Made by a program: the position numbers and the translations under genes | Assembly: GCA_006384855.1 (NCBI GenBank) | Contig: VCJN01001963.1 | Location: forward strand, 82,388-146,387 | Source of the DNA: Tetraselmis striata | Taxonomy: Eukaryota > Chlorophyta > Chlorodendrophyceae > Chlorodendrales > Chlorodendraceae | Direction of reading: 5' to 3' | Length of the DNA stretch: 64,000 nucleotides | Notes under the pieces: model-generated | Databases searched by the model: none | Told to the model about the DNA's origin: nothing | Seen by the model: the letters and a program-made list of their open reading frames with translations, nothing else | Shown: piece by piece, positions 1 through 13,000 of the stretch | How positions within the stretch are numbered: position 1 is the stretch's first letter | How the letters are laid out: each line of letters starts with the position of its first letter

Positions 1-2016
1 CCTTATGACTACAACCTCGGCGGGTATGAATCCCGCCTCGGACACTCTACCAGAGTTGGACAGAAACAGACACAGACTAACCAGAAACTCTGTAACCAGA
101 ATACAGATTGGCCATACTTTCTAAATCCTTCCGCCGCTGCATCCTAAAGGGCCTGAACTATTGGCTAAAGCATAGCCTAACACCAACACATGGTGGACGC
201 CCTACATCAGCAAGGTTGGAAGTGTCCGATTAAATGAAATAATCCCCGTCACCCTTAGCCGCAACGGTACCCTGCACAATCTCACACTAGAAGCCATTGA
301 TACCCTCACGGTCCTCCGCCCCAACAAGCAACCCCCATACAGCCCCCTCCACCCCAGCGCCACTGCAATCCGCCTCTATAGAAAACCCCAAAGACACTCA
401 ATCGGATGGCTACACACACTCCTCCGCATATCCCGACAGACCCTCAAACCTACCATGTCCAAACTCGGTACCTCCTACAACCCTACCACACCCACCCACC
501 GCTAACAGACACGCTTCCGAAGATCACCATACATGACACCTCCGCTACGGCAGGGGGGACCAACATCAAGCGGCATGGAAAGAGGAGGGGCGCGGACGAA
601 AAGGAGGAAGGCCGGAGGCTGCATCCGCAATCCCCAAGCTTCCCACAGCGGTTGGATAACGCATGCGGTCCTAAAAGCAACTCGGATTGGGCAGTGGAGA
701 GCATCAGGTTAGCACGTTGTAATTCAATTTCAATTTCGAGGCTGCCTTGCACGAGCCGGCTCAAGGGGGCCTTCGCCTCGGTGTCTGCGATGCAGGTACG
801 TAGGCGTCTTCGTAGTGCGAAGGCTGCGCCGAAACGCATCGTACGCCGCTACATGGTTCGACGATGGCTCTCGTTGGGTGGTGACGACGGGGCCATGAGT
901 AGCACGAAGGTGATAGGAGGAGGGCATGGTGTTGTAGCCGCTGATATCGCAACGGGCGTCGCGTACCTGTCTCGTCGGGCCGCCCGCGATAGGCCGATGT
1001 GCGAGCGACGGGCAAAGAGGTTCAGCGCGGCATGTCGGGGTGGGCGCGCTAGAAAGGGGGAGTCGGTGTAGACTCGTGATGTAGAAGGACATAATGAAGC
1101 CCGCCCGCCGGGGGGGGGGGGGGGGGGGGGGGGGGTTGACTCTTGCGAGGGTAGGGGTGGACGACGACCCGGACATGCGGGGTATGTAGTGGTGAGGGAG
1201 TCCCGCTCATGCCGGCTCAAGTGTAGCGTTGCTTGGAATACATGCCCAGAGGCGCGTCTTCGAAACGCGGCTAGCTTGGGCCGGCACCGTGGAGCACCCC
1301 ATCATTCGGCCTTGTCGGCCGTCGGGGCTTCGGCCTTCGTCTTCCCCTTACCATAGTCCTTGGTAACGTCCTTGGCGAAGGTGATTCGCCGGCGTCTTGC
1401 GCGCGCCGGGCAAGCGTTCTTGAAGGTGTTACGGTTGCCGCCGCCGCCTTCCCGGTCGCGGTCGTTGCGCCCGGGGGCACCGCCAAATCGATGACGGGCT
1501 AATGTCGTCTTCGCAGCGCTTGCGATGTTCGCGTCGTAGAGCGATCCTTGTAGAGCTCCAACAACTCGGTGAAGTCGGGCGGCCCCATGTTATCGGAGTC
1601 CGATACCATGATTGTCCGATACCGCGAGTTAGTGTTGTGCTAGCAAGGAGGCCGGCACAAAACTAAGAGTGTTGCTCCGTCTAGCGGACGACGGCAATTG
1701 CATAGGACTCGGTGGATAGTGGGAGTGAACGATGAACCGGCGCCGAGTGCGGCATGTAATAATGTGCCGTACTACGGCATTATAAACTAGAGTACGTAAA
1801 TTTATAAATCCGCGTGTGCCCGTAATGCAGGTGTGCAGCGGTCGCTATGCATCCGCGCCAAGTTACAACGGCGTGGCGCAGAGGCCGGAGGTAAGGATTA
1901 TTGGTAGCAAGAATCGACACCCGCATAGCGACTAGTCTAATTTAGGCTTCAGTACTGCTCGTAGGGAAAGAAAACCCCAAGAACACATATCGAAACAACA
2001 AAGCAGAATTCAGCTA
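1..2016. other. No recognisable gene
   Basis: I find no coding region I can support here. A plus-strand open stretch at about 400-1070 and overlapping minus-strand ones are Pro/Arg/Ser-rich and resemble no family I know; they look like chance ORFs in GC-rich DNA. A run of about 25 G lies at about 1110-1134. The word GTAAGGATTA followed by GGTAGC occurs near 1893 and recurs near 16475, with a looser match near 24934. Confidence 0.5.
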
Positions 2017-2019
2017 CAT

Positions 2020-2712
2020 GGTGGGGGTACCACCGTCATAATTTGGGGTTGTTAGTTCCGGAGATTGAGATTTATTAGGAGTCGGGTAGTTATTTTGTCA
2101 ACACCTGAGGACTTCACTACCTTTGTTTTTGGCGTGGTCCCTCCCTCCCTTCACAACGCCTTGGATTTATTAGGAATGGGAAAATTTTCCGGTAATTGCA
2201 TCGGGCCCGCCTACCTCACATTGATTGCCTTTTTTGTTGCACATGTATCGTACTCCCGGCATGCTTTGTTCCACGGGATGGGGCTTGCCCCAACTCGCAT
2301 TACTCGAGAATGGGCCGACGCCCAATAAACGGGTCGGGCAGACCTTTCGTGGTCAGTGCCGGGTTTTTTATGCCAGTGTTTTAGACGGTGATCCAACATT
2401 GTTGGAAATTCTGTCATTGGACTTTTAATTTGCTCTTTTATTTACATAGTGCTTTAACATATGCGCACTACAAACATAACCAAAAACAACTATGTAAGGT
2501 TGCAATACGCAAAAAAGAGACAGCACAAGCCTTTAATTAGTCTTGCAGTAGAATGCTTCCGCGCAATTTCATTTTTGCTGATTACAACGGAGCGTCGCCT
2601 ACCAGGGCTTTCCGTAAATATGGATCGCTGCCTAAACGGCCGTCGTGGAGACGCTGCAACGGTTTCACTGTTGCCAGTCCTGTCCGCCCAGGCGGGGCGG
2701 GAAAAGGGTATA
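2020..2712 (+). mobile_element. 5'-truncated LINE copy (3' end)
   Basis: This segment matches the 3' end of the LINE at 52.7-54.9 kb, beginning at the GGGGGTACCACCGTCATAAT block and running through the 3' tail. It carries only the last part of the ORF (the TPEDFTTF and PPSLHNALDLLGMGKFSG stretch) and the non-coding tail that ends near a GTCCTGTCC motif. Loss of the 5' part is typical of LINE insertion by target-primed reverse transcription. It is not a functional copy. Confidence 0.8.
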
Positions 2713-3547
2713 TAATATAATATCACCGCGCTGATGCTTGGCGATGTTTTTCGTCTCCGGGGACAACAGGACGAAAAATAAACTGGGCGATATAGCGACT
2801 ACGACCGGCGCGCGGATGATCGGCGCTCAACGAAACCATGAGCGCTCGGGCTCGAGCGGGGTGGAGGCGCTCGTAGCGGCGCGGCGGTCGATAAACCGTC
2901 GACGGAAGCGAAAGTCCCGCCGCCCGTATTGACGGCGCATAAGCGCCGTGTCGACGGGCCATCTGCGACACCGACGACGACAACAAGCGCATTAGATAAG
3001 CGATAGGTATCCCACGTATGCACACGCATGGTGCACCCACAGGTGCTTGAAGGGGCCTAGGCTGTCGGTCCCCTGCCCGGCCTTGCAAGCCACCGCTCAT
3101 ATCGGCGGACGAACTGCCGCGGACTGCAGCGGCGCGAGATGGCCCTCCACGGGAGGAAGCCGCTGCCGTCGGGCTTCGCGGCCTTCGCCGCCGTGAGGGC
3201 CACGCCGCTCGTCGTGACGGCCGCGCAATCCGGCGACACGCAGGCAGCGGTGGCGAGCGTCCGGGGCGGCGAGAATGTCGACGCAGCGGACCAGGTATGG
3301 CGGTCGGCAGGAGTTCAACGGAGGACGGCTGGGGGCCGCCGGTTGCGACTATGCCCACGGCCACCGCCATCTGCCGTTCTCCAGCTGCGTGAGGACTCTA
3401 CTTGTCGCCAGCTTTAGTACGTTGTTTTTATTGATATTTTACGTCCCGGGAACCGGACCAACATATAAACCGCCTCCGTGGTGGTCTTTATAGGACGCAG
3501 ACTCACTGTACGGAACGGATGTGCTGCTGCCCCCTCGCTCTCGGCAG
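2713..3547. other. Intergenic or upstream region of the ankyrin gene
   Basis: No supported gene. A 215-codon minus-strand open stretch (2723-3370) is Arg/Pro/Ala-rich, overlaps several others in different frames and has no recognisable motif, so I treat it as a chance ORF. The promoter and first exon of the ankyrin-repeat gene that begins by 3548 may lie here, but I cannot place them. Confidence 0.4.
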
Positions 3548-4020
3548 CACGGGCGAACGGCTCTGCATGAGGCCGCAGCTGGGGGCCACGTGGCGCTCGC
3601 GACTGCTCTGCTGAAGCTGTCCCGGGGCTACTCCTTCGACGTCAATAAGCAGGACAACGTGCTCCTCCCCCTCCCCCCCCCCCCCCCCCCTCGCTCATCT
3701 GCCCCCCTCCCTCCCTTCCTCAGGACCGGCGCCACCATCTGGTTGTCATATGAGTCGCATGAGGCTTCGCTGTGGCTTCATACACTGACGAAGATCGCTG
3801 CTCGGTTCGCACCCCACGCCACGGTTCCACCCTGGCTGCTCACCATCCGCACACCCCCGCGCTCCCACGATGCTGCAGGCGGGGCAGACCGCGTTGGCGG
3901 CCGCTGCGGGTGCTGGGAGCGTGCAGGTACTGAAGGTGCTGCTGCATGCGGGCGCAGACAACGAGCTGGCGGACAATGTAGGGTCCACTTACCCCCCCTT
4001 TACCCCCCTCAGCCCACGCA

Positions 4021-4071
<51 letters not shown>

Positions 4072-7000
4072 CATGCGCCTGCGGAATTCACAAGTCGCGG
4101 ATAGAGATGCCACCACAGGACACACATGAAACTATCGATTCTTTAGGATTCTCGCGCGCGTGTGTGTGTGGGGAGGGGGGGGGGGGCGCAGGTACTGCTG
4201 CACCTCGATGGCAGTCCTGGATGTCAAGCCCCCACAACATTCGATATGTGCACTTTAAACCTGCTTCCTGGGAGTCATGTTGCAATTCCTCAACTTTACA
4301 ATAGCACCTCCAGGGTCGGGGGTTCCGAGCCAATAGCGTTTAGGGCATCCCAAAGGAGCATTGCGGTAGTTTGCTCTACCCATGGACCCATGCTTTCGTG
4401 ACAACAACCCACCCCTTTGCCTCAGTATCACACCTAACAGCTAACGAACACATCTGCTGGGGCGACTGCCAACCATCGCAGCGTGGAATCACTCCTCTGA
4501 TGCTGGCCGTGGAGCATGGCTGCCTGGAGAGCCTCCGCCTCTTGCTAGATCAAAGCTGTGCGGGGCTGGATGCAGCTGACTGGGTGCGCCGCGGTGCCCG
4601 CCCACCTGCGCAGTCATGGAACCCTCCCCGCGCTCAGCCACAGCTCTGCGGCAAGCCGTCCACCTGGATATTCTGCCCCCAAGCCCCCTCCCGGTTCTGC
4701 ATGAGAAGACGTCCACCATGTCACATGCGCGAGTGCCTGACACTCTGGCCCCCGTTGATCCTCGCATGACGGCAGCTGGGGTCGACGGCGCTGATGAAAG
4801 CCTGCGCAGCGCCAGGGGCGAGAGGCCGCCGCCAAGGAGCTTCTCAGCCGGGGCGCGTCACCACATGGGGTGGATCAGGTGCAGCTCTATCGCACGTGCA
4901 TGAAACTCCCCCCCCCCCCCCCCCCCCCCAAGTCCCCCCCCAAACCCGGGGGGGGAAGGGGGGGGGGGTACAGCCCGCCACCGCCCAGCTGACCGTAGCG
5001 TTTCCATGCGTTCCCCGGCGCAAAACATGATGGATTGTGTTGCACCAAGTCAGAGATTCCGTGCTTCATTTGTGGTGCAGCCGGATGCAGTCCAGTGTAT
5101 ATCGGAATATAGGTCCTCCTTCTGCTACGAGTGGCCGAGCCACTGATGAGAGCCCTTACTATAAGCCTGAAGCGGGGCTTTCATGCAACCTATAGAATGC
5201 TCGCTATAGTTTCGTCTACATTTGACCTCTGGCAGGCAGCACGGGTTCCTGTTCGCAGTGCTCTTAGTACCATGTCAGCACCCGTGGTGCGAGTAAATGA
5301 GAAAGACCAGAATATGGCGATCCCGCAGCGTGGGTATGGTATCCTCCCTGGCTGGTATGAGAATGCGGTAACCTGCGGGAAGCCGGCTTGCCTCCCAGCT
5401 GCGCGCTCAGAAATCCGCATCGAGGTGCATTGCTACGCATGTTGGGAGCCGAGGTTTAATAACAACGCGCCGCTGTGGTCGCTGACAACCCCCCCCCCCC
5501 CCCCCCCCCACCCCATTTGTCATATTGGGATCACTGCCGACGCAGCGCGGACGGAGCGCACTCCACCTCGCGGCGTCGCACGGCAGCCTGCCGCTGCTGA
5601 AGGCTCTTCTGCAGGCGGGGGTCGACGTGCAGGTTCGCGCCTGGATGCGCTTGGCTTACCCGGCTGCATATCGTAACATCGCCTTGGGTTTGCGGTATAT
5701 AATCGTTTCTGCCACCCCCAAAGAGAAAATTTGCATTCATGTGGAAATACATCAGAATACATAACGAAAACGAATACTAAACGGATCTTCCAACGCGTTC
5801 TTGCAAAGCCATTCCTTTTTTCTGGAGTCTCAATTAAATGTTGCGGTAATACTGTAGAAACACATACGGTACGCGGATGAATATAGCTTTCGAACCCCCC
5901 CCCCCCCCCCCCCCCCCCCCACAAAGAGGGAAGAAACTATTAAAACGGACACATAATACAGCAAGAATACAGCACTTGTATTCCGACGCAAAGTTGCAGA
6001 ACAATCCATTATTTTTTGGCCCGGCGGACCGTATTTCAATTCTACGGCAAGTGGGGTTGCGGATGATTTGCGTTGCACATGTCGCCGAGTGCGCTGGTGT
6101 CCGCCCCTCTTCATGGCGGATGCCGCCACACAAGGGCATCCCTTTGGTGTATGCCAATATCAAGCCGGTCCAGGGGATACAAAGTAGCGTGTGCTGTTGA
6201 ATTTACTGGCGCAAATATGCACTTGCTGACAGCGCTGCAATAAGAACCCTTATCATAAGCCTCAATTGCGTGTAACCTTTTAAGATCATTCGCTATAGTT
6301 TCGTCTGCATTTGACCTCTGGCAGGCAGGGCAGCTTCTTGTTTGAGTTTTTCTTTGTACTGCGTCGGCCCCTGTATTCAAATTCTGCAACAAGAGAATAT
6401 TCTTGCGAATCCTTGTAGAGTCCGCAGGCTGTATATCCTTGCCTCCGATTGAAGATCGCGACAATAATACCAAGAGTATGTATGCTGTAGAATGAAGTAC
6501 GGTTTGCGGGGCTAAAAAATAATGAATTCTTTTGCCCACCTTTCGCGTCGGAGCTTTCGTACTATATTGTTGCTGTAATCTGAACTATTACTCTGTTTTG
6601 ATTGTTTTTCCTCTTTGCCGGGGGGAGGGGCTCGAAAAAAGTATCTCTCTGCACACCGTTTGTGTTCGCACGGGATACTCCTTATAATCCCCTGTGTGTT
6701 TGAGTGAGGAAGAGGCAGGAAGTACCTGACTTGTTTCTCTAAGACACTCTCTGCGCCACCAGCGGCCTGCCAAACCGCATTTCACGCCATTCCCTCAGCA
6801 GGCAGTGTTTGTGTCTCGCATTAACATGCACGGACTGCGCAGAGCAAGAGCATCAAACAGCGACAAACTCACCTGCGATGCCCTAACAGCCCTGACGCAC
6901 ATCCTGATGCACCCCATGTGGCTCGGCAGGCACGCAACTGGAGAGGCCGCCTGCCGGCAGAAGTGGCCTCCTCTGAGGCAAGCGTCACTGCCGCGTGCTC

Positions 7001-10000
7001 TTGCGCCATCAACCAGCACGTGTCGGTGACTGCGATGTGGCATTATGACCGTGGAGTATATACCATGGGCCTTGTACTTGAACTTCAGCTTCATGTGGAG
7101 CTGCCACCTGTCACGTGATATCGATACGTCTTGATATGATCTTAGTATCGACGGCAGCCACATCTGTGTAATCGTGCAGTGCCCCCAAATCAATCCGTGG
7201 CAGTGCTTGGATGATATTGTGCATAGCGATACTGCATCATCAGTTATGTTGCGGTCAATCCATTACCGGTACCGTTCTTCTGCCCATTTTCTACGGGGGG
7301 TATCTAGCGGCAAAAAAGTTCGGACCCCCTAGTCTTTGTGAAAGTGATAGGAGGTGGGTGAGCGCACCGTTGCTACCCATCACCCCACTTTCACAACCTC
7401 GCGAGCCAGAAGGTGGTTAGACACCACACGGCCATGTAGACCAGACCGCTGTCATGACCTGAAGATCGACCACATATTGTGTGAGAGCGTCCCCATGTAC
7501 TGTGTCGTTGCGCGCTCCGAAACCATAAGTGCGGCAGCTCCATCCCCCGCCGTCGAGTTTTTGTTATATCGCCAGATTGATCGCAACCCTCCGCCGGCAT
7601 CTGCCACCGGCATGCCAGAGTGCTCCGAAACCAATTCCCCTCGCACAATAACGCCATGTGACGGGGGCATGTTGTCTGACCCCCCTCCCCCCCCTCCCCC
7701 CCTCTTCACTTTCATGAGCAGGAGGCTGCTGACTACCTGGCGGAGCAGATGGCCCGGGTGGCGCTGTACCGCCAGCAGTTTCTGGTCTCGCTGGCGGCGC
7801 CGCCGCGCGAGGGGCGCCACAGCCTGAGCCTGCGCGCGGTGGACACCGAGAAGGGCTGCCCGGTTTTGCTCAAGTTCTTCCGGCGAAAGGCGGACCGCAA
7901 CCGGCTGCTTGAGACGATACTGCAGCTCGAGCAGGAGTATGCCCTCTTCTCTCCCTCTTTATTCCTCCTCACTGCGCACCCATTGCCTGTCAAATAGTTT
8001 TACCCTTTCAGCCGGTTGTAGTAACCAAGGTCCCCCTGCAGTGAAGATGTCATGGCGGAGCCGGCGGTGAAACTCTGTGCCCGTGAATGAAAACTGGCGC
8101 TCGTGGGTTGTGGGCTCACTCCGCGGGTGAATGGCCCCGTCACGACGCAGCTTTGTCGCATCTGTGCCGGCGGACGTCTCGGCAGAGCTCCCGAGATACG
8201 TGTTCAAGGCATGCCCCGCTCTTATTAACCCCTGTTGCATGGCCATGACTCGGCATTGGGAGCGATAGATACATACTTAGATCTCATTGAAACAAGGGTC
8301 TGTGTTTAATTGTGAGCATACCACTATGTACCCCTACACCTGATTCAGGCGTACACAAGGCTAAAAACATGCATGAATTTGTCACATGATTGTGTGCATG
8401 TACAGTAGCCAAACTCGGCTTAAGCCTAACAGTGTGTATTGCGGGCTCTTTATCTCCGCTTCATCAGCTATAATTAGCGGAGCTGTCACCTGTCACTTGG
8501 TACAGAAACGTCTTTGTGTCGAAACGTCGACGGCAGCTCGCGCGGAGATGTGCAGCCACACCTGTGTACTTGTACAGTATTCCCAAATCAAGATGTAGCA
8601 GCCTTTGGATGATATCGTGCATACCGATAGTGCATCAGTGTTGCTGCGATAAATCAATCAATCGATGCAGCCGTAGACCCCTGCCGATGTGTACGCCGGG
8701 TGCACGACTGGGCAAAGCAGCCCAATGTACATTGCAGACACACCGGCATACAAGCACTGACATATCTAGCGTCAAATCAAATGCGCCCTATACCCTAGAA
8801 AGGACCATGCCGCCACCCCATTGAGAAGGTCTGCACTCTCGACGCCGCGACACGCAACCACATACTTACGGCGTTTGCGTACATTTGCGCTTGCTTACCG
8901 CATCATACTTCTCCGAAATCGTATGGCGCAAAGCAGTGAATAACAGTTGCGCATGGCCCACGCGCAGTGGCCGCACCTCTACCTCACCCATGGTTCGCTG
9001 CATCTTTCTACGGGTGCCGACACGCTTATAATAAAAACGCTGATCGTAAGCCTCGAATTCGGCTTGCATGCGACCCATAAGAATATTCGGTATGATTTCG
9101 TCTAAATTTGACCTCTGGCATGCAGGGCAGTGCGTGTTTGAAGTTTTCTTATTACTGCGTTGGCACCTGTACTCGACATGCAGGACTCGAGCAGCTACAA
9201 GGGGATGCCGTACTGCCTGGCGTTGGCGGCGGGCGAGCGCACGGTGGCGGAGGTCCTTGCGAGCCAGGGCGCCCCCCGGGCTGTCACGCCCCTGGCACAG
9301 GTCAAGCACATCTTTCGCTCCGTGTCAGAGGTACAAGGCGGCCGCCGCCTAGGCGCTCATGCACAGCGCCCTTTCCATTATTTTTTTCTATTGTTTGAGC
9401 GGCTGGTGCTCTCCATCCAAAGGATGCCACAATACGGCTTTGACTTCTTAAAATGAAATAATGTTTTATAACTTTACAACATTATAATTTCTAGAAAAAT
9501 AATCATTTCTTCAACATTCTTTCTTATCATATTATAACACTATTTTGATATAATCAAATGACATTATTTTCACATTTCTGTATGAATCGCAGTGCGCGGA
9601 GCACCTCCACACGCAGGGACTGGTGCACTGCAACCTCAAGCCCACCAGCCTGGTGCGCTTCTTCGACGGCCACTTCCGCTTGGCGTCGATGGGGAACGCC
9701 TGCGCATCGGGAACGCAGATGGAGGTCCCCCCCCCCCCCCCCCCCCCCCCCGCCATGACCGCGCTGTTCCGCGCCGCTCGCGTTGCCTTCCCTTGTTCCG
9801 CATACTCAGGCCACGCTGCCCCTGGCGGTTGCGGCCGCCGTGTACGTCAGTGTCACACCACGACGCCGGAGATCTGCCCCCCAGAGGTCGCAAAAGCCTG
9901 GCTGCGGGATGCCCCCATTCAGGTACCCCCCTCCCCTCCCCCGGGTCTGTCACCATCGCCCTGTGAAACGGGCGGCTGATGTCGTAGGACCTCAGCGCAA

Positions 10001-13000
10001 TGTTCACACATATTGGCTATCATCGATGGAAGCTAACCGCTGGAACTATACGTCGTATTGGTACAGAACTATCTGTCGTGGAACTTTAAGTCGTATTGGT
10101 ACATGTGCCGGCGGGTTAATAGAAAACTGCGAATTACAGCTTGCCCGGCCTGCCAGAGGTCAAATGTAAACGAAACTAAGCGGAACTATCGCGAATACAA
10201 TCATAGGTTGCAGACAAGCCCAATTTGAGGCTTGCTGTAATAAGGGCGATTATCACAAGTGCGACGGCAATCATAGTACTAACATGCGTATATTGGGATG
10301 TGAATGTATGATTTGCTGGAATAAAGTGTGCTTGCAAAGACGCAGCTCTTGTGGCTCTTGTTGCAGTGCAAACAATGCTCTGAGTCATTTGTGATGCATG
10401 CCTCAATCCATATTGAGTATTCCACTATCATGTCTCAATAAGCCCAGGCACATTTTCACCACGGAACAGCAGAGAATGACCCCGTGCAATTGCTGCTGTG
10501 CCGGCGTTAACAAGGGCACTGCGAATATAGAACACTGCTGTACGGCCTACCAGAGGTCAAATATGGACGAGAATACAGCGGAACCATAGTGAATGCTCTT
10601 ATTCTAGGTCGCATGCAAGCCCAACTTAAGGCGTATCATAAAGGTGATTATCATAGGTGCGTTGGCGATTATAGTAAGAACATGCTTATCGGAATGCTAA
10701 TCCATGATGGATTTAGAACAAGTGTGATGCTTGCAGAGTACATAGCTCTTGTTGCAATTCAAACCATGTCCTGGATCGTCCTTGATGCATGCCTGAATCC
10801 ATATCAACAAACATAGTAGCACAGCTGGTTATGCCCGGAGACACATGCAACAAGGATGAATGGCAAAGGATGCCCATTGTAGTTGTTCATGTCGCAGTGC
10901 GTCACGTAGCGCCGAAAGAGGTGTGCGGCGTCCAGCACATGGAACAGCAAAGCGCACGCCTGGTGATCGCTTCATGGCCTGGACGCCCGGCCTGCCTGCA
11001 CGGTGGCAGCGCATGCGTGTGCTTCTGTCACCGGGCCGCGGTCCCGGCCCTGCCCTGATGCGCCCTGGCGCCCGTGCGCCGCGCAGGTCTCCCCGGCGCG
11101 CGATGTGTGGGCGCTGGGCTGCCTGCTGTACGAGCTCCTCCTGGGGCGCAAGCTGCTTGCGGACCTGGTCCAGGAGGCAGTGGAGGCGGTGGCGTCCGGC
11201 CGCAGCCCCACACCCCCGGTACGCCACCGCCCGACACTGCCTGCGGACACTGGGCTGTATGCCTGAGCGAATGGACCCCATCGCCTGAACGTCGCGCCAA
11301 ACATGGCTTCGCCACTGCCTGTGCCTCGGATGGCATCGCAGGTGGGCCCCACGGAGCTGCTGGGTGTGCTCCATCTCATCTCGGAGCTCCGGCAAGAGCA
11401 GATCGAGGCACTGGTCGCGGTGCCGCGGCTCGTACAGGGCCGCATGCAGCACATCCACATGGTGCGCTGTGCCGCAACGCACTGGGCAGCCGTACCCCTT
11501 TCCCGACACGGCGTTTTTAAAGCAGGTGCCTAAAGACTGGTAGTATGGCGCGCGAGAGAGAGGAGGAGAAAATGTTACAATATGATGATAAATTGCAAAA
11601 TAACACCTAACCCCCCCCCCCCCCCCCCCCCCCCCCGAAGAGAGAAAAACAAAACACAACGATTGTTACATGAATCGTCCGACTCGCGTAGAGAAACAAT
11701 CATTGTTTCTTCGACTCGCGTATAAAACGTACTTAATTAAATGTTCCAGTAGAATGATGGGGCGGTGCAAAGCCATATGCGCATACCAGTAACCCCCATT
11801 TTACTGGGCTTACAGGTCCCAGGAAGAAACAATCAAAAATAAAGATTATTTGCGACCAGCTATTCCTCCTAGGCAGGAGTAGCATGCGCTGGAGACTTTG
11901 GCTGCATCCGGCCGGCCTGATGCCATGGCGGCCGGGCAGGAGGAGGCGCAGGTCTTTGAGGGCTCCGACACCCCGGAGGTCAGCCAGCCGCGGCCAGGGA
12001 GCTGGCTGCGCCAGTTCCAGGCCCGAGCCACGGCGGGAGCAGGCGCCCCGGCGGGGCAGACGCGGCTCTCGCCCGCTCTCTCCCCGCCCCTCGTCTGTCA
12101 CGGAGGCACGCAGGATACGCCGCACCGCCCGCACGGCACCCAGCGCCGCAAGGCAAAGGGGAAGGCGAAGCACGGGGCGTCTCCTGAAGGCTCGGCGGCG
12201 AGGAGAGCGGTGCGATGGCTGCGCTGCACCCACTGCCTATGCAGCGTCAAGTGCACACACAATACCTGCCATACGCGCTTTGGGTTCACAATATATTATG
12301 TTTGCCGACTTATGAATTGTAGCAAGAAATCCATGTAAGAGAGCCACGTAAAGATTTGGCGGTGCCCAGCGGCTCTTTCTTGTTATGGTATTATGTAATG
12401 CTATTATTATGTATTGTTGTTATGAGATGTAGTGTATTCTTAGTATGACATTCGTCTGGCCGGTAGTCTTAAGTAGTACTGGGAAACGGCAAGGCGCTTT
12501 CTTGTTATATAGCAAAATGTCTTCTATATTGTAAGTGCGTTGGCACTGGTATTGCTGCTTCTGTTCCCCGCGGAATAACGAGAGAAACGTAATTGTACAT
12601 GAAACATGTCAGAATAACCCGCGAATTTGAAACGGAATATACGAATAACTGTTGCAAGTCAACTGATTATTTTCAGACCCGCCAACTCATCAATAAATCG
12701 TCATGCGGTATATGCTGGATTGTTCTCCCGCCTCCTACAGGATGGGATGGTGCTACTGCTGTAGCACCTATAAGTATTAAAACCCTTTTTGCAAGCCTCG
12801 CATCGGACTTGCATGCAATCTATGGTAAGAACAGTCGCTGTAACAGTTCCCAGAAAGTTCCGTCTTTGATTGACTTCTGGCAGGCCGGGCTGGTTGTTGT
12901 TCGCAGTGTTCCTACCACCCTCGTGTCGGCACCCGTATCCCCATTGCGTCATGTATATACTTCCATGCACTCAGCGCATATATTGTCAGCTGACCATCGC

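Noticed and set aside
2723-3370. A 215-codon minus-strand ORF
   Set aside because: Arg/Pro-rich, overlapped by open frames on both strands and without any motif; typical chance ORF in GC-rich DNA.
5190-10680. A conserved peptide ACQRSNxDETIA in several minus- and plus-strand ORFs
   Set aside because: It is the translation of the family C repeat core; copies have no consistent ORF boundaries, so coding is unlikely.
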